A stretch of 64,000 nt of DNA from Pseudomonas sp. CFBP13508 (GTDB taxonomy: Bacteria > Pseudomonadota > Gammaproteobacteria > Pseudomonadales > Pseudomonadaceae), in contig NZ_QFZZ01000003.1 in the NCBI RefSeq assembly GCF_005233515.1, positions 1 to 64,000 on the forward strand, read 5' to 3'. Each line of letters begins with the position of its first letter. The stretch's first letter is position 1. The translations under genes were made by a program, and so were the position numbers. Under the pieces are notes generated by a model. It saw nothing but the letters and a program-made list of their open reading frames with translations. It did no database searches and was not told the origin of the DNA. Shown here piece by piece: positions 41,552 to 52,316 of the stretch.

Positions 41552-42432
41552 TGACGACTTACGCCGTCGGTGACCTGCAAGGCTGTCTCGAACCGCTCAA
41601 GTGCCTGCTCAAGCAAGTCGCGTTCGACCCGGCGCTTGACCGGTTGTGGCTGGTCGGCGATCTGGTCAACCGTGGCCCGAAGTCGCTGGAAACCCTGCGC
41701 TTTCTCTACGAGATGCGCGAGTCGCTGGTTTGCGTACTCGGCAATCACGACCTGCATCTGCTGGCCGCCGCGAAAAAGATCGAACGCTTGAAGAAAAGCG
41801 ACACACTGCGCGAGATCATCGATGCCCCCGACGGCCCGCATCTGATGGAATGGCTGCGCCAGCAAAAGCTCATGCACTACGACGAAACACGCGATGTTGC
41901 GATGGTCCACGCCGGCATCCCGCCGCAATGGTCGCTGCGCCGTGCCCTTAAATGCGCCGCCGAAGTCGAGACCGCACTGCGCGACGACAACGTTTTCCCG
42001 GCCTACCTCGACGGCATGTACGGCAACGAGCCGGCGAAATGGGACAACGACCTCAAAGGTATAGATCGCCTGCGGGTGATCACTAATTACTTCACACGCA
42101 TGCGCTTTTGCACCGCTGAGGGCAAGCTTGACCTCAAGAGCAAGGAAGGCCTGGACAGCGCCCCGCCCGGCTACAAGCCGTGGTTTCAGCACAAGGAGCG
42201 CAAAACCCGCGGCCTGCGCATTATCTTCGGTCACTGGGCTGCGCTCGAGGGCAATATCCACGAGCCGGGCATTTCCGCGCTGGACACCGGATGTGTATGG
42301 GGCGGCAGCCTGACGCTGATGAATGTCGACAGCGGCGAACGCCTGTCATGCAAATGCGATGAACACGGCGGGCTTGCACACACGGTTGCACCACATATCC
42401 CCGAATCTTCGCCAGTCGACGCGCCGCGTTAG
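41551..42432 (+). CDS. apaH: Symmetrical bis(5'-nucleosyl)-tetraphosphatase
   Basis: Hydrolyses Ap4A to two ADP and removes Np4 caps from RNA. The 293-residue metallophosphoesterase has the metal-binding blocks [38 protein letters not shown] and FGHWAALEG. The one-base overlap with apaG implies co-translation. The C-terminal extension of about 20 residues beyond the phosphoesterase fold is rich in His and Pro and not conserved. Confidence 0.96.
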   Translation: MTTYAVGDLQGCLEPLKCLLKQVAFDPALDRLWLVGDLVNRGPKSLETLRFLYEMRESLVCVLGNHDLHLLAAAKKIERLKKSDTLREIIDAPDGPHLMEWLRQQKLMHYDETRDVAMVHAGIPPQWSLRRALKCAAEVETALRDDNVFPAYLDGMYGNEPAKWDNDLKGIDRLRVITNYFTRMRFCTAEGKLDLKSKEGLDSAPPGYKPWFQHKERKTRGLRIIFGHWAALEGNIHEPGISALDTGCVWGGSLTLMNVDSGERLSCKCDEHGGLAHTVAPHIPESSPVDAPR

Positions 42433-42465
42433 ACTGCATTTTCAGTTGAGCTACAGGAACCCGCC

Positions 42466-42795
42466 ATGAGCGAATTCAAACGAATCCCCCCGGAACAGGC
42501 GCAGGCCCTGCGTGAACAAGGCGCCGTTGTGGTTGACGTACGCGATCCAGCGACCTTCGCCGCGCTGCACATCAGCGGTTCGAAGCATCTCGACAACCAT
42601 TCGCTGCACGCTTTCATTCAAGGCGCCGATCTTGATGCACCGACCGTCGTGGTCTGCTACCACGGCAATTCCAGCCAGGGCGCAGCCGCCTATCTGGTCG
42701 GCCAGGGCTTCTCCGACGTCTACAGCATGGATGGCGGTTTCGAGCTATGGCGTACGACCTATCCTTCGGAAACCGCGCAAGGCACCGACGAATAA
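42466..42795 (+). CDS. glpE: Thiosulfate sulfurtransferase GlpE (single-domain rhodanese)
   Basis: Rhodanese of 109 residues that transfers sulfane sulfur from thiosulfate to cyanide or thiols. The catalytic Cys lies in the six-residue loop of [13 protein letters not shown], typical of GlpE (CYHGNS). It follows apaH after 33 bases and has an AGGAA ribosome-binding site. In Pseudomonas it is not linked to glycerol genes despite its name. Confidence 0.94.
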   Translation: MSEFKRIPPEQAQALREQGAVVVDVRDPATFAALHISGSKHLDNHSLHAFIQGADLDAPTVVVCYHGNSSQGAAAYLVGQGFSDVYSMDGGFELWRTTYPSETAQGTDE

Positions 42796-43091
42796 ATTTT
42801 TTGCGCGGCGCAGGCCCCGGCTGCCGTGGGCCTGCGCGCGGCAGACGAACGGTCTGCCACAACTAATTACGTATCTCGCCTTTACCTCTCGAATTCCCAA
42901 CTATCCTTAAGCGCAGGCCATCCAAATCAGGGGAGAGCCGGTACACCGGCGCGCGGGTCATCGGGAGTAGCTTTCGCGGTTTGTCGACCGTGGGAGAATT
43001 CTGGGGGGTAAACAGCAGCTGCCACAGCGACTGCTGCCAGCATCGACTGAGTGATCCGGCGTCGGCTCCACGTATCGAGCGAGGTGACGTC
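42796..43091. other. Intergenic region glpE / prkA with a long GC-rich hairpin
   Basis: Contains a 9-bp stem CGCAGGCCC (42,809-42,817) / GGGCCTGCG (42,828-42,836) without a T-tract behind it, probably a weak terminator for glpE. The remaining 250 bases hold the prkA leader and promoter region. An in-frame extension of prkA upstream to 42,981 exists but lacks family similarity. Confidence 0.45.
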
Positions 43092-45014
43092 ATGAGTATC
43101 TTTAGCCACTTCCAACAACGCTTCGAATCCACACGCCAGGAAGAACTCTCTCTACAGGAGTACCTGGAGCTGTGCAAAAACGATCGCAGCGCCTACGTTT
43201 CCGCCGCCGAGCGTCTATTGATGGCGATCGGCGAACCGGAACTGCTCGACACTTCGACCAATTCGAGGCTGTCGCGCATCTTCTCCAACAAGGTGATCCG
43301 CCGCTATCCGGCCTTTGAAGACTTCCACGGGATGGAAGAATGCATCGACCAGATCGTCTCGTATTTCCGCCACGCCGCCCAAGGGCTGGAAGAGAAGAAA
43401 CAGATTCTTTATCTGCTCGGCCCCGTTGGCGGCGGTAAATCGTCCCTGGCCGAGAAGCTGAAACAGCTGATGGAAAAAGTGCCTTTCTACGCCATCAAGG
43501 GCTCGCCGGTCTTCGAATCACCTCTGGGTCTGTTCAACGCCACTGAAGATGGCGCGATCCTCGAGGAAGACTTCGGCATTCCACGGCGCTACCTGAACAC
43601 CATCATGTCGCCCTGGGCGACCAAGCGCCTGGCTGAATTCGGCGGCGACATCAGCCAGTTCCGCGTGGTCAAGCTGTACCCGTCGATCCTCAATCAGATT
43701 GCCGTGGCCAAGACCGAACCCGGTGACGAGAACAACCAGGACATCTCGGCGCTGGTCGGCAAGGTCGATATCCGCAAGCTCGAAGAATTCCCGCAGAACG
43801 ACGCTGACGCCTACAGTTACTCCGGTGCGCTGTGCCGAGCCAACCAAGGCTTGATGGAGTTCGTCGAAATGTTCAAGGCGCCGATCAAGGTGCTGCACCC
43901 ATTGTTGACCGCTACTCAGGAGGGTAACTACAACAGTACCGAAGGCCTCGGCGCGATTCCGTTCACCGGGATTTTGCTGGCTCACTCCAACGAGTCGGAG
44001 TGGCACACCTTCCGCAACAACAAGAACAACGAGGCGTTCATCGACCGGATCTACATCGTCAAGGTGCCGTACTGCCTGCGCGTCAGCGATGAAGTGAAGA
44101 TCTACGACAAACTCCTGTTCAACAGTTCCTTGTCCAAGGCGCACTGCGCACCGGACACCTTGAAAATGCTTGCGCAATTCACCGTGCTGTCACGGCTCAA
44201 GGAGCCGGAAAACTCCAACATCTATTCGAAGATGCGCGTCTACGACGGCGAAAACCTCAAGGACACCGATCCGAAGGCCAAGTCGATTCAGGAGTATCGC
44301 GATTCGGCCGGTGTCGACGAAGGCATGAACGGTCTGTCGACCCGCTTCGCCTTCAAGATCCTCTCCAAGGTGTTCAACTTCGATCCACATGAAATCGCCG
44401 CCAACCCGGTGCACCTGCTCTATGTGCTTGAACAACAGATCGAACAGGAACAGTTCCAGGCCGAAACCCGCGAACGCTACCTGCGCTATCTGAAGGAATA
44501 CCTGGCGCCGCGCTACATCGAGTTCATCGGCAAGGAAATCCAGACCGCTTATCTGGAGTCCTACAGCGAATACGGTCAGAACATCTTCGACCGCTACGTG
44601 TTGTATGCGGATTTCTGGATTCAGGATCAGGAGTATCGCGACCCGGAAACCGGCGAGATTCTCAACCGCGTAGCCCTGAACGAAGAACTGGAGAAAATCG
44701 AGAAACCGGCCGGGATCAGCAATCCGAAGGATTTCCGCAACGAAATCGTCAACTTCGTCCTGCGCGCCCGGGCCAACAACAACGGCAAGAACCCGACGTG
44801 GCTCAGCTACGAAAAACTGCGGGTGGTCATCGAGAAGAAAATGTTCTCCAACACCGAAGACCTGCTGCCCGTCATCAGTTTCAACGCCAAGGCCAGCAAG
44901 GAGGATCAGCAGAAACACAACGACTTCGTTACGCGAATGGTTGAACGTGGCTACACCGATAAACAGGTACGCCTGCTGTCCGAATGGTACCTGCGGGTCC
45001 GCAAGTCGCAGTGA
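43092..45014 (+). CDS. PrkA family serine protein kinase (YeaG-like)
   Basis: AAA+ ATPase/serine kinase of 640 residues, involved in stress and starvation responses. The Walker A motif is LLGPVGGGKSSLAEKL (about 108-123). The N-terminal PrkA AAA domain and the C-terminal kinase-like domain are of normal length. ATG 43,092 is preceded by GAGGTGACG and gives MSIFSHFQQRFES, the family start. It is the first gene of the conserved prkA-yeaH-spoVR trio, which in E. coli (yeaG-yeaH, ycgB) is RpoS-dependent. Confidence 0.93.
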   Translation: MSIFSHFQQRFESTRQEELSLQEYLELCKNDRSAYVSAAERLLMAIGEPELLDTSTNSRLSRIFSNKVIRRYPAFEDFHGMEECIDQIVSYFRHAAQGLEEKKQILYLLGPVGGGKSSLAEKLKQLMEKVPFYAIKGSPVFESPLGLFNATEDGAILEEDFGIPRRYLNTIMSPWATKRLAEFGGDISQFRVVKLYPSILNQIAVAKTEPGDENNQDISALVGKVDIRKLEEFPQNDADAYSYSGALCRANQGLMEFVEMFKAPIKVLHPLLTATQEGNYNSTEGLGAIPFTGILLAHSNESEWHTFRNNKNNEAFIDRIYIVKVPYCLRVSDEVKIYDKLLFNSSLSKAHCAPDTLKMLAQFTVLSRLKEPENSNIYSKMRVYDGENLKDTDPKAKSIQEYRDSAGVDEGMNGLSTRFAFKILSKVFNFDPHEIAANPVHLLYVLEQQIEQEQFQAETRERYLRYLKEYLAPRYIEFIGKEIQTAYLESYSEYGQNIFDRYVLYADFWIQDQEYRDPETGEILNRVALNEELEKIEKPAGISNPKDFRNEIVNFVLRARANNNGKNPTWLSYEKLRVVIEKKMFSNTEDLLPVISFNAKASKEDQQKHNDFVTRMVERGYTDKQVRLLSEWYLRVRKSQ

Positions 45015-45016
45015 GG

Positions 45017-45118
45017 CAGCTGCAAGCTATAAGCCACAAGCTGCAAGAACTAAGCGCGTGAACCCGAAAACACGGGCATTCGCTTTTACTTGCAGCTTGC
45101 AGCTCAAAACTTGAAGCT
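45017..45118. repeat. GCAGCTGCAAGCT-type inverted repeat between prkA and yeaH
   Basis: Left arm GCAGCTGCAAGCTATAAGCC and right arm TTGCAGCTTGCAGCTC surround a short hairpin (CCCGAAAACACGGG). Related to the element behind argC at 4,698-4,778. Likely lowers or separates expression of prkA and yeaH within the operon. Confidence 0.6.
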
Positions 45119-45133
45119 CCCCGGAGGGGCCTT

Positions 45134-46405
45134 ATGAGCTATGTGATCGACCGACGCCTCAATGGCAAGAACAAGAGCACGGTGAACCGCCAGCGTTTTC
45201 TGCGGCGTTACCGTGACCACATCAAGAAGGCTGTCGAAGAGGCAGTCAGTCGCCGCTCCATCACGGATATGGAGCACGGCGAGCAGATCAGCATTCCCGG
45301 CCGCGATATCGACGAGCCGGTGCTTCATCATGGACGCGGCGGCAAGCAGACCGTGGTGCATCCCGGTAACAAAGAGTTCACGGCCGGTGAACATATCGCT
45401 CGTCCACCGGGAGGCGGCGGTGGACGCGGTCCAGGCAAGGCGGGCAATTCCGGCGAAGGCATGGATGAGTTTGTCTTCCAGATCACTCAGGAAGAGTTCC
45501 TCGAATTCATGTTCGAAGACCTTGAATTGCCGAATCTGGTCAAACGCAACCTGACCGGCACCGACACGTTCAAAACCGTACGCGCCGGGATCAGCAACGA
45601 AGGTAACCCTTCACGCATCAATATCATCCGCACCCTGCGCTCAGCACATGCACGTCGTATTGCCCTGTCCGGCAGCAGCCGGGCAAAGCTTCGTGAAGCC
45701 AAGGAAGAGCTGGCACGGCTCAAGCGCGAAGAACCGGACAACTTCGGCGATATCCAGGATCTCGAGGCTGAAATTGAAAAACTCAGCGCACGCATTCACC
45801 GCGTGCCGTTCCTCGATACCTTCGACTTGAAATACAACCTGCTGGTCAAGCAACCCAACCCCAGCTCCAAAGCAGTGATGTTCTGCCTGATGGACGTTTC
45901 CGGGTCGATGACGCAGGCGACCAAGGACATCGCCAAGCGCTTTTTCATCTTGCTGTACCTGTTTCTCAAGCGTAACTACGACAAGATCGACGTGGTGTTC
46001 ATCCGTCACCACACCAGCGCCCGAGAGGTGGATGAGGAGGAGTTTTTCTATTCTCGTGAGACCGGCGGCACCATTGTTTCCAGCGCGCTGAAGCTGATGC
46101 AGGAAATCATGGCCGAGCGCTATCCGAGCAACGAGTGGAATATCTACGCCGCTCAGGCCTCCGACGGCGACAACTGGAACGACGATTCGCCGATCTGCCG
46201 CGACATCCTGATCAACCAGATCATGCCGTTTGTGCAGTACTACACTTATGTGGAGATCACCCCGCGCGAACACCAGGCCCTGTGGTACGAATACGAACGC
46301 ATCGCCGAAGCCTTCTCTGACACGTTTGCCCAGCAGCAACTGGTCTCGGCCGGAGATATCTATCCGGTCTTCCGTGAACTCTTCCAGCGCAGGTTAGTGA
46401 CATGA
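45134..46405 (+). CDS. YeaH/YhbH family protein (DUF444, VWA-like)
   Basis: The 423-residue protein belongs to the YhbH/YeaH family that accompanies PrkA and SpoVR. It has a basic N-terminus ([22 protein letters not shown]), a Gly-rich linker ([15 protein letters not shown]), and a von Willebrand factor A-like domain with MIDAS motif MDVSGSM at about residue 255. A C-terminal [16 protein letters not shown] segment follows. The biochemical role is unknown. It overlaps the next gene by four bases (ATGA). Confidence 0.92.
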   Translation: MSYVIDRRLNGKNKSTVNRQRFLRRYRDHIKKAVEEAVSRRSITDMEHGEQISIPGRDIDEPVLHHGRGGKQTVVHPGNKEFTAGEHIARPPGGGGGRGPGKAGNSGEGMDEFVFQITQEEFLEFMFEDLELPNLVKRNLTGTDTFKTVRAGISNEGNPSRINIIRTLRSAHARRIALSGSSRAKLREAKEELARLKREEPDNFGDIQDLEAEIEKLSARIHRVPFLDTFDLKYNLLVKQPNPSSKAVMFCLMDVSGSMTQATKDIAKRFFILLYLFLKRNYDKIDVVFIRHHTSAREVDEEEFFYSRETGGTIVSSALKLMQEIMAERYPSNEWNIYAAQASDGDNWNDDSPICRDILINQIMPFVQYYTYVEITPREHQALWYEYERIAEAFSDTFAQQQLVSAGDIYPVFRELFQRRLVT

Positions 46406-47964
46406 CCGCCAAAGAGCAGAAACGCCAACCGATTTCCACCGGCTCCGAATGGACATTCGAGCTGATCCAGACCTACGACCGCGAAATCGCCCGGATCGCG
46501 GCCCGTTATGCTCTGGACACCTACCCCAACCAGATCGAAGTGATCACCGCCGAGCAGATGATGGACGCCTATGCCTCGGTGGGCATGCCGCTGGGCTATC
46601 ACCACTGGTCCTACGGCAAACACTTCCTCAGCACAGAGAAATCCTACAGTCGCGGACAGATGGGCCTGGCTTACGAGATCGTGATCAACTCCGATCCGTG
46701 CATCGCCTATCTGATGGAAGAAAACACCATCTGCATGCAGGCGCTGGTGGTGGCCCACGCCTGCTATGGCCACAACAGCTTCTTCAAGGGCAACTACCTG
46801 TTCCGCACCTGGACCGATGCCAGTTCGATCATCGATTACCTGGTGTTCGCCAAGCAGTACATCATGCAGTGCGAGGAACGCCACGGCATCGACGCCGTGG
46901 AAGATCTGCTCGATTCCTGCCATGCCTTGATGAATTACGGCGTCGACCGCTACAAGCGTCCGTATCCGATCTCCGCCGAAGAAGAGCGCCGGCGGCAAAA
47001 GGATCGTGAAGAGCACATGCAAAAGCAGATCAATGATCTGTGGCGCACCATTCCCAAAGGCGCGGACAAATACAGCGACAAGGACAACGCCCGCTTCCCG
47101 GCCGAACCGCAGGAAAACATCCTTTATTTCATCGAGAAACACGCGCCACTGCTGGAACCTTGGCAACGCGAAATCGTGCGCATCGTGCGCAAGATCGCCC
47201 AGTATTTCTATCCACAGCGCCAGACCCAGGTGATGAACGAAGGCTGGGCAACATTCTGGCACTACACGCTGATGAATGATCTGTATGACGAAGGCCTGGT
47301 CACTGACGGCTTCATGATGGAATTCCTCACCTCGCACACCAGCGTGGTATTCCAACCGGGTTTCGACAGTCCGTACTACAGCGGCATCAACCCCTATGCG
47401 TTGGGTTTCGCCATGTACCGCGACATTCGGCGCATGTGCGAAGAGCCTACCGAAGAGGATCGCCGCTGGTTCCCGGACATCGCCGGTTCCGACTGGCTGT
47501 CGACCATCAAGTTCGCCATGAGCAGTTTCAAGGACGAGAGCTTCATCCTGCAGTACCTGTCGCCCAAGGTGATCCGCGACCTGAAGCTGTTCAGCATTCT
47601 CGATGACGACCAGAAAGACGATCTGCTGGTGCCGGCCATCCATGACGAGGGCGGCTACCGCATCATCCGTGAAACCCTGGCTGCGCAGTACAACCTCGGT
47701 AATCGTGAGCCGAACGTGCAGATCTACAGCATCGATCGGCGCGGCGATCGCTCGCTGACCCTGCGCCATCAGCAGCACGACCGCAAACCTTTGGGCGATT
47801 CCACCGAAGAAGTGCTCAAGCACCTGCACCGGCTCTGGGGCTTCGACATTCATCTGGAAACCCTGCAAGGCGACCAGATCATGAAGACTCATCATGTGCC
47901 GCCGCGCAGTGAACACAGCGAAGGCGATTATGGCCGACTCGATCTGGCCGTGATTCATCTTTGA
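46402..47964 (+). CDS. SpoVR family protein
   Basis: Cytoplasmic protein of 520 residues of the SpoVR/YcgB family, named after the Bacillus spore cortex protein; in non-sporulating bacteria it belongs to the stress module with PrkA and YeaH. Conserved segments [42 protein letters not shown] and [10 protein letters not shown] carry many His/Glu residues that look like a metal site. Coupled to yeaH by ATGA. Confidence 0.94.
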   Translation: MTAKEQKRQPISTGSEWTFELIQTYDREIARIAARYALDTYPNQIEVITAEQMMDAYASVGMPLGYHHWSYGKHFLSTEKSYSRGQMGLAYEIVINSDPCIAYLMEENTICMQALVVAHACYGHNSFFKGNYLFRTWTDASSIIDYLVFAKQYIMQCEERHGIDAVEDLLDSCHALMNYGVDRYKRPYPISAEEERRRQKDREEHMQKQINDLWRTIPKGADKYSDKDNARFPAEPQENILYFIEKHAPLLEPWQREIVRIVRKIAQYFYPQRQTQVMNEGWATFWHYTLMNDLYDEGLVTDGFMMEFLTSHTSVVFQPGFDSPYYSGINPYALGFAMYRDIRRMCEEPTEEDRRWFPDIAGSDWLSTIKFAMSSFKDESFILQYLSPKVIRDLKLFSILDDDQKDDLLVPAIHDEGGYRIIRETLAAQYNLGNREPNVQIYSIDRRGDRSLTLRHQQHDRKPLGDSTEEVLKHLHRLWGFDIHLETLQGDQIMKTHHVPPRSEHSEGDYGRLDLAVIHL

Positions 47965-48027
47965 TCCGGTTCCGGCCTCCGCAAGTCTGACGCAAAGGTT
48001 ATCCTGTCGGACTGACGGAGGTTTTTT

Positions 48028-49257
48028 ATGCAGGTTTACAAGGTTGGCGGCGCGGTACGTGATCGCCTGTTAGGGTTGCCGGTCACTGATGTCGACCGGG
48101 TCGTGGTCGGTGCAACCACTGAAGAAATGCTCGCCAAGGGATTCCGCCCGGTCGGCGCAGATTTCCCGGTGTTTCTGCACCCGAAAACCGGTGAGGAATA
48201 CGCCCTCGCCCGCACCGAGCGCAAAAGCGGACGCGGTTACGGAGGTTTCACCTTCTATGCAAGTCCTGAAGTCACGCTTGAAGAAGATCTGATTCGCCGC
48301 GACCTGACGATCAATGCCATGGCCGAGGACGATCAACTCAACCTGACCGATCCGTACCACGGCCAGCGCGATCTTGAAGCGCGAATCCTTCGCCATGTTT
48401 CCCCGGCATTCGCCGAAGATCCGCTCCGTGTCCTGCGTGTTGCCCGTTTTGCTGCGCGCTACGCCGGGCTGGGCTTCACGGTTGCCGACGAGACCATGGA
48501 CCTGATGCGTCAGCTCAGCGAGTCCGGCGAATTACAGGCGCTGACTGCCGAACGTAGCTGGAAGGAGATTTCCCGGGCACTGCTGGAAGACCATCCACAG
48601 GTGTTCATCCAAGTCTTGCGCGACTGTGGCGCACTCAAAGAGCTAATGCCGGAAGTCGACGCCTTGTTCGGCGTACCGCAGCCGGAGACCCATCACCCGG
48701 AAATCGACACGGGCCTGCACACCTTGAGCGTGCTGGAGCAGTCAGCTTTGCACAAACAACCGCTGACGGTGCGCTGGGCCTGCCTGCTGCATGACCTGGG
48801 CAAAGGCCTCACGCCGGAAGAAGAATGGCCCAGGCATATCGCCCATGAGCACACCGGGCTGAAGCTGATCAAAGCGGTCAACGAGCGCTTCAAGGTCCCC
48901 AAAGACTGTCAGGAACTGGCGCTGCTGGTCGGGCAATACCACACCCATGGGCACCGGGCGCTGGAGCTGAAAGCCTCGACGCTGCTGGAATTGCTGCAGA
49001 GTTTCGATATATATCGCCGGCCGCAGCGATTCGAAGAGTTTATCGCCGCGTGCGAGATGGACGCCCGTGGCCGCAAGGGCCTGGAGCAGCGCAGTTATCC
49101 ACAGGCGGATTATTTGCGCGGAGCCGCGAAGGCTGCGCGAGCGGTGGCGGTGCAGCCATTGCTGGAGCAAGGATTCAAGGGGCCGGAACTGGGCGAAGCG
49201 CTGAAGCGGGAACGACTGAAGGCGTTGAAAGCCTACAAAGAGGCGGCGACGGCCTGA
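48028..49257 (+). CDS. cca: Multifunctional CCA-adding protein (tRNA nucleotidyltransferase, HD domain)
   Basis: Adds and repairs the 3' CCA of tRNAs, and in this long form also has phosphatase/phosphodiesterase activity. The 409-residue protein has the nucleotidyltransferase signature [23 protein letters not shown] at the N-terminus (given here in part: [10 protein letters not shown], residues 6-15, with DVD at 19-21), the [10 protein letters not shown] motif, and the HD domain [11 protein letters not shown] (about 250-260). Start ATG 48,028 follows GGAGG. Independent of the spoVR operon (63-base gap). Confidence 0.95.
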   Translation: MQVYKVGGAVRDRLLGLPVTDVDRVVVGATTEEMLAKGFRPVGADFPVFLHPKTGEEYALARTERKSGRGYGGFTFYASPEVTLEEDLIRRDLTINAMAEDDQLNLTDPYHGQRDLEARILRHVSPAFAEDPLRVLRVARFAARYAGLGFTVADETMDLMRQLSESGELQALTAERSWKEISRALLEDHPQVFIQVLRDCGALKELMPEVDALFGVPQPETHHPEIDTGLHTLSVLEQSALHKQPLTVRWACLLHDLGKGLTPEEEWPRHIAHEHTGLKLIKAVNERFKVPKDCQELALLVGQYHTHGHRALELKASTLLELLQSFDIYRRPQRFEEFIAACEMDARGRKGLEQRSYPQADYLRGAAKAARAVAVQPLLEQGFKGPELGEALKRERLKALKAYKEAATA

Positions 49258-49265
49258 TAAAAAAC

Positions 49266-49330
49266 TTCGCGAGCAGGCTCGCTCCCACAGGAGACCTCGA
49301 TCCAATGTGGGAGCGAGCCTGCTCGCGAAA
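49266..49330. repeat. REP doublet between cca and folK
   Basis: Inverted pair CTTCGCGAGCAGGCTCGCTC ... GGGAGCGAGCCTGCTCGCGA in the convergent gap behind cca and folK. Confidence 0.93.
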
Positions 49331-49342
49331 GCGCATTTGATA

Positions 49343-49861
49343 TCACCGCAACTCCGAAGGCGTGAGCTGCTCCCCCCGCCATTCGAACGCAACCGGCGCC
49401 AACACCTGATCAATTTGCGCCTCAGCCCACAACGTCGCAAAGCTTTGGCCCACCCCCGGATGCACCCTATCCGGCGCAATCAACGACAACGGCCACAGCA
49501 CAAAGGCATTTTTCAGGATTTCCGCACGCGGCAGCATCAATCCATCAAAATTACCCACCAGATCGCCATACAGCAGCACGTCGATATCCAGCGGCAAGCC
49601 CTTGCGATCCGGGGCATAGCGACCGTTATCCGCCTCAATGAATTTCAAGCGGCGATCAAGCTCCATCAACGGCAGATCGGTGTAGGCCGAGACCACGAAA
49701 TTGAAGAACGGCCCGCTCTTGATGCCCACCGGCTGGCTCTCGAACACCGCCGAACAACGGATATCCACCAGGAATGTGGCCAGCGCATCGAGACCGGCGC
49801 GCAAATGGGTTTCGCGCTCGATATTGCTACCGAGCCCGAGGTAGACCTGAGTCAGCGACAT
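49343..49861 (-). CDS. folK: 2-amino-4-hydroxy-6-hydroxymethyldihydropteridine pyrophosphokinase
   Basis: HPPK: transfers pyrophosphate from ATP to the pterin in folate synthesis. The 172-residue protein has YLGLGSNIERE at the start, GPFFNFVVSAYTDLPLMELD for pterin binding and the signature RKGLPLDIDVLLYGD with the catalytic aspartates. It overlaps folB by ten bases, so both consecutive folate genes are translated together. Confidence 0.94.
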   Translation of the reverse strand: MSLTQVYLGLGSNIERETHLRAGLDALATFLVDIRCSAVFESQPVGIKSGPFFNFVVSAYTDLPLMELDRRLKFIEADNGRYAPDRKGLPLDIDVLLYGDLVGNFDGLMLPRAEILKNAFVLWPLSLIAPDRVHPGVGQSFATLWAEAQIDQVLAPVAFEWRGEQLTPSELR

Positions 49862-50208
49862 CCGCGCTCGATCTCCACACCCACACCACCCTTGGCCGCT
49901 GGAACGGCGCCCGGCTTGGTCAGTTTCAGTCGCACCCAGGTGATCTTGAATTCGGCCATGAGCACTTCAACCAGACGCTCGGCAAAGGTTTCGACCAACT
50001 GGAACTGCGCCTGCTCGGCAAAAGCCTGAATGCGCGTGGAAACGCTGGCGTAATCGAGCGCCAAGGTCAGGTCGTCACCGGCGGCGGCCGGGCGATTGTC
50101 CCAGGCGAAGCTCAGATCAAGACGCAGACACTGACGGATGCCGCGCTCCCAGTCATAGGCACCGATCACGGTGTCGACTTCCAGGCCCTCGATAAACACT
50201 CTGTCCAA
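49852..50208 (-). CDS. folB: Dihydroneopterin aldolase
   Basis: Cleaves 7,8-dihydroneopterin to the hydroxymethylpterin used by FolK. The 118-residue protein has [19 protein letters not shown] at the N-terminus with the substrate-binding Glu/Tyr, [14 protein letters not shown], and the catalytic Lys near KLTKPGAV. The start is TTG at 50,208, with GGAGAG upstream; the frame continues 8 codons further without similarity. Divergent from plsY. Confidence 0.93.
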   Translation of the reverse strand: MDRVFIEGLEVDTVIGAYDWERGIRQCLRLDLSFAWDNRPAAAGDDLTLALDYASVSTRIQAFAEQAQFQLVETFAERLVEVLMAEFKITWVRLKLTKPGAVPAAKGGVGVEIERGCR

Positions 50209-50282
50209 GCACTTCTCTCCGCTGCACGACAAGGGCGCGATGCGCCGTTAGAATCAGGGCGTCCTCGCCCGGAATAGTTAGC

Positions 50283-50852
50283 ATGTTTTGGTTACTGGCG
50301 ATTCTCGCCTACCTGCTCGGCTCGCTGTCCTTCGCCATTTTGCTCAGCCGCCTGACCGGAAATCCGGATCCACGAATGAGTGGCTCGGGTAATGCCGGCG
50401 CCACCAACATGCTGCGCCTGGCCGGTCGCAAACTGGCGATCCTGACCCTGCTCGGTGATCTGTGCAAAGGCCTGCTGCCGGTGCTGATCGCGTCAAGCAC
50501 GGGCCTTTCGCTGCAGGATCAGGCCTGGATCGGCGTATGCGCCGTAATCGGCCACCTGTTCCCGCTGTACTTCCGCTTTCGTGGCGGCAAAGGCGTTGCC
50601 ACTGCCGCCGGCATGCTGCTTGGCCTGTATCCACCCGCCGCGCTGCTGGCAGTGTGCGCCTGGCTGCTGACGTTCTACCTGACCCGCACCAGTTCGCTCG
50701 CGGCGCTGATTGCCACGCCACTGACCCTGCCATTGCTGGCCTGGCAAGAGCCGGAAGCCTTACTGCCAATGAGCGCGCTGACCTTGCTGATTGTCTGGCG
50801 TCATCGCGGCAATCTACGCGACCTGTTTGCCGGGCGCGAACGGCATTTCTAG
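50283..50852 (+). CDS. plsY: Glycerol-3-phosphate acyltransferase PlsY
   Basis: Inner-membrane acyltransferase that uses acyl-phosphate to make lysophosphatidic acid. The 189-residue protein has about five membrane helices and the three catalytic motifs: [27 protein letters not shown] and [18 protein letters not shown]. Length is normal. It lies between folB and tsaD, in the same order as in P. aeruginosa. Confidence 0.95.
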   Translation: MFWLLAILAYLLGSLSFAILLSRLTGNPDPRMSGSGNAGATNMLRLAGRKLAILTLLGDLCKGLLPVLIASSTGLSLQDQAWIGVCAVIGHLFPLYFRFRGGKGVATAAGMLLGLYPPAALLAVCAWLLTFYLTRTSSLAALIATPLTLPLLAWQEPEALLPMSALTLLIVWRHRGNLRDLFAGRERHF

Positions 50853-50875
50853 CTGCCGTCCATGAGCGTCGCTCA

Positions 50876-51901
50876 TTACAGCGCCGACAATTGTTCCATC
50901 GGCCAGCGTGCCTGCACGGTGATTGCCAGACTTTCCTGCTGGCCGGCCTTCAGGCGCTGGCAACCGGCGAACGCGATCATTGCGCCATTGTCGGTGCAGA
51001 ACTCGGGACGTGCGTAAAACACATCGCCCTTCATATCACCGAGCATCTTTTCCAGCGAAACCCGCAACGCCTTGTTGGCGCTGACGCCGCCGGCGATCAC
51101 CAGTCGCTTCATGCCCGCCTGTTTGAGGGCGCGCTTGCACTTGATGGTCAAAGTCTCCACCACGGCCTGCTGGAACGCCAGCGCGATGTCGCAACGGGCT
51201 TGCTCGCCGTCGTCCCCGGCGCTGACGCATTGCTGCCAGGTGTTGAGGGCGAAGGTTTTCAAGCCGCTGAAGCTGAAGTCCAGACCCGGGCGGTCACACA
51301 TCGGACGCGGAAAAGTGAAACGTCCTGCGACGCCCTTCTCGGCCAGCTTGGCGATTTCCGGCCCGCCGGGGTAATTAAGGCCCATCATCTTTGCGGTTTT
51401 GTCGAAGGCTTCGCCGGCCGCATCGTCGAGCGTCTCGCCGAGCAGGCTGTATTGGCCAATGCCGTCGACCTGAACCAACTGCGTATGACCACCGGAAACC
51501 AACAAAGCGACGAACGGAAACTCAGGCGGTTTCGGCTCCAGCATCGGTGCCAGCAAGTGGCCTTCCATGTGGTGCACGCCGAGCGCCGGAATGCCCCAGG
51601 CAAACGCCAGTGCCTGCGCGCAGGACGCACCGACCAGCAGCGCGCCGACCAGGCCAGGACCTGCGGTGTAGGCAATCGCATCGATCTCGGTCGGCACGCA
51701 GTCGGCCTCGGCCAACACCTGACGGATCAAGGGCAGCATGCGTTTGACGTGGTCACGCGAGGCCAGCTCCGGCACCACACCGCCATAGACGCGGTGCAGG
51801 TCGATCTGACTGAACAGCGCATCGGCCAGCAGACCGCGTTCACTGTCATACAATGCGACGCCGGTTTCGTCGCAGGAGGTTTCTAATCCCAGTACTAGCA
51901 T
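50876..51901 (-). CDS. tsaD: tRNA N6-threonylcarbamoyladenosine transferase subunit TsaD
   Basis: Catalytic subunit that transfers the threonylcarbamoyl group to A37 of ANN-decoding tRNAs. The 341-residue ASKHA-fold protein has [16 protein letters not shown] at the start, the metal-binding [10 protein letters not shown] (about residues 111-120), and [10 protein letters not shown]. Substrates include tRNA-Ile, and the window's intron-bearing CAT tRNA carries an A at that position. Divergent from rpsU with 199 bases between. Confidence 0.96.
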   Translation of the reverse strand: MLVLGLETSCDETGVALYDSERGLLADALFSQIDLHRVYGGVVPELASRDHVKRMLPLIRQVLAEADCVPTEIDAIAYTAGPGLVGALLVGASCAQALAFAWGIPALGVHHMEGHLLAPMLEPKPPEFPFVALLVSGGHTQLVQVDGIGQYSLLGETLDDAAGEAFDKTAKMMGLNYPGGPEIAKLAEKGVAGRFTFPRPMCDRPGLDFSFSGLKTFALNTWQQCVSAGDDGEQARCDIALAFQQAVVETLTIKCKRALKQAGMKRLVIAGGVSANKALRVSLEKMLGDMKGDVFYARPEFCTDNGAMIAFAGCQRLKAGQQESLAITVQARWPMEQLSAL

Positions 51902-52100
51902 GGGTTTGCGCCTTGTTTAGGCTGAATTCGAAGGCGCGCATAATAGTCGCCACGTGATGCCCCGACCAGCGGTTTTCGATCAGAGGCTTTGCATTCCGAG
52001 CGATGAGGGGTTAACATCCGCAACCCTTAAAAACCGACGTCTTCAAGTGCTCTTTTGCCGCGAGGATGTTGACCCCGGTAATGAATGAAGGTAGCTCTGG

Positions 52101-52316
52101 ATGCCAGCCGTCAAAGTAAAAGAGAACGAACCCTTCGACGTAGCTCTGCGTCGTTTCAAGCGCTCCTGCGAAAAAGCCGGTGTACTGGCTGAAGTTCGTA
52201 GCCGCGAATTTTACGAGAAGCCAACTTCTGAGCGTAAGCGCAAGGCAGCAGCCGCTGTTAAGCGTCACGCCAAGAAAGTTCAGCGCGAACAGCGCCGCGC
52301 CGTTCGTCTGTACTAA
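52101..52316 (+). CDS. rpsU: 30S ribosomal protein bS21
   Basis: Small basic ribosomal protein of 71 residues ([20 protein letters not shown] start), located at the 30S platform and involved in translation initiation. It is the first gene of the rpsU-dnaG-rpoD macromolecular synthesis operon. The GAAGG site lies at a normal distance before ATG 52,101. A hairpin follows at 52,349. Confidence 0.97.

Noticed and set aside
42809..42836. GC-rich hairpin behind glpE as a full terminator
   Set aside because: No T-tract follows on either strand, so it is only mentioned as part of the intergenic region.
46360..47958. 532-codon minus-strand frame opposite the spoVR gene
   Set aside because: Antisense of a conserved, motif-rich gene; no start signal.
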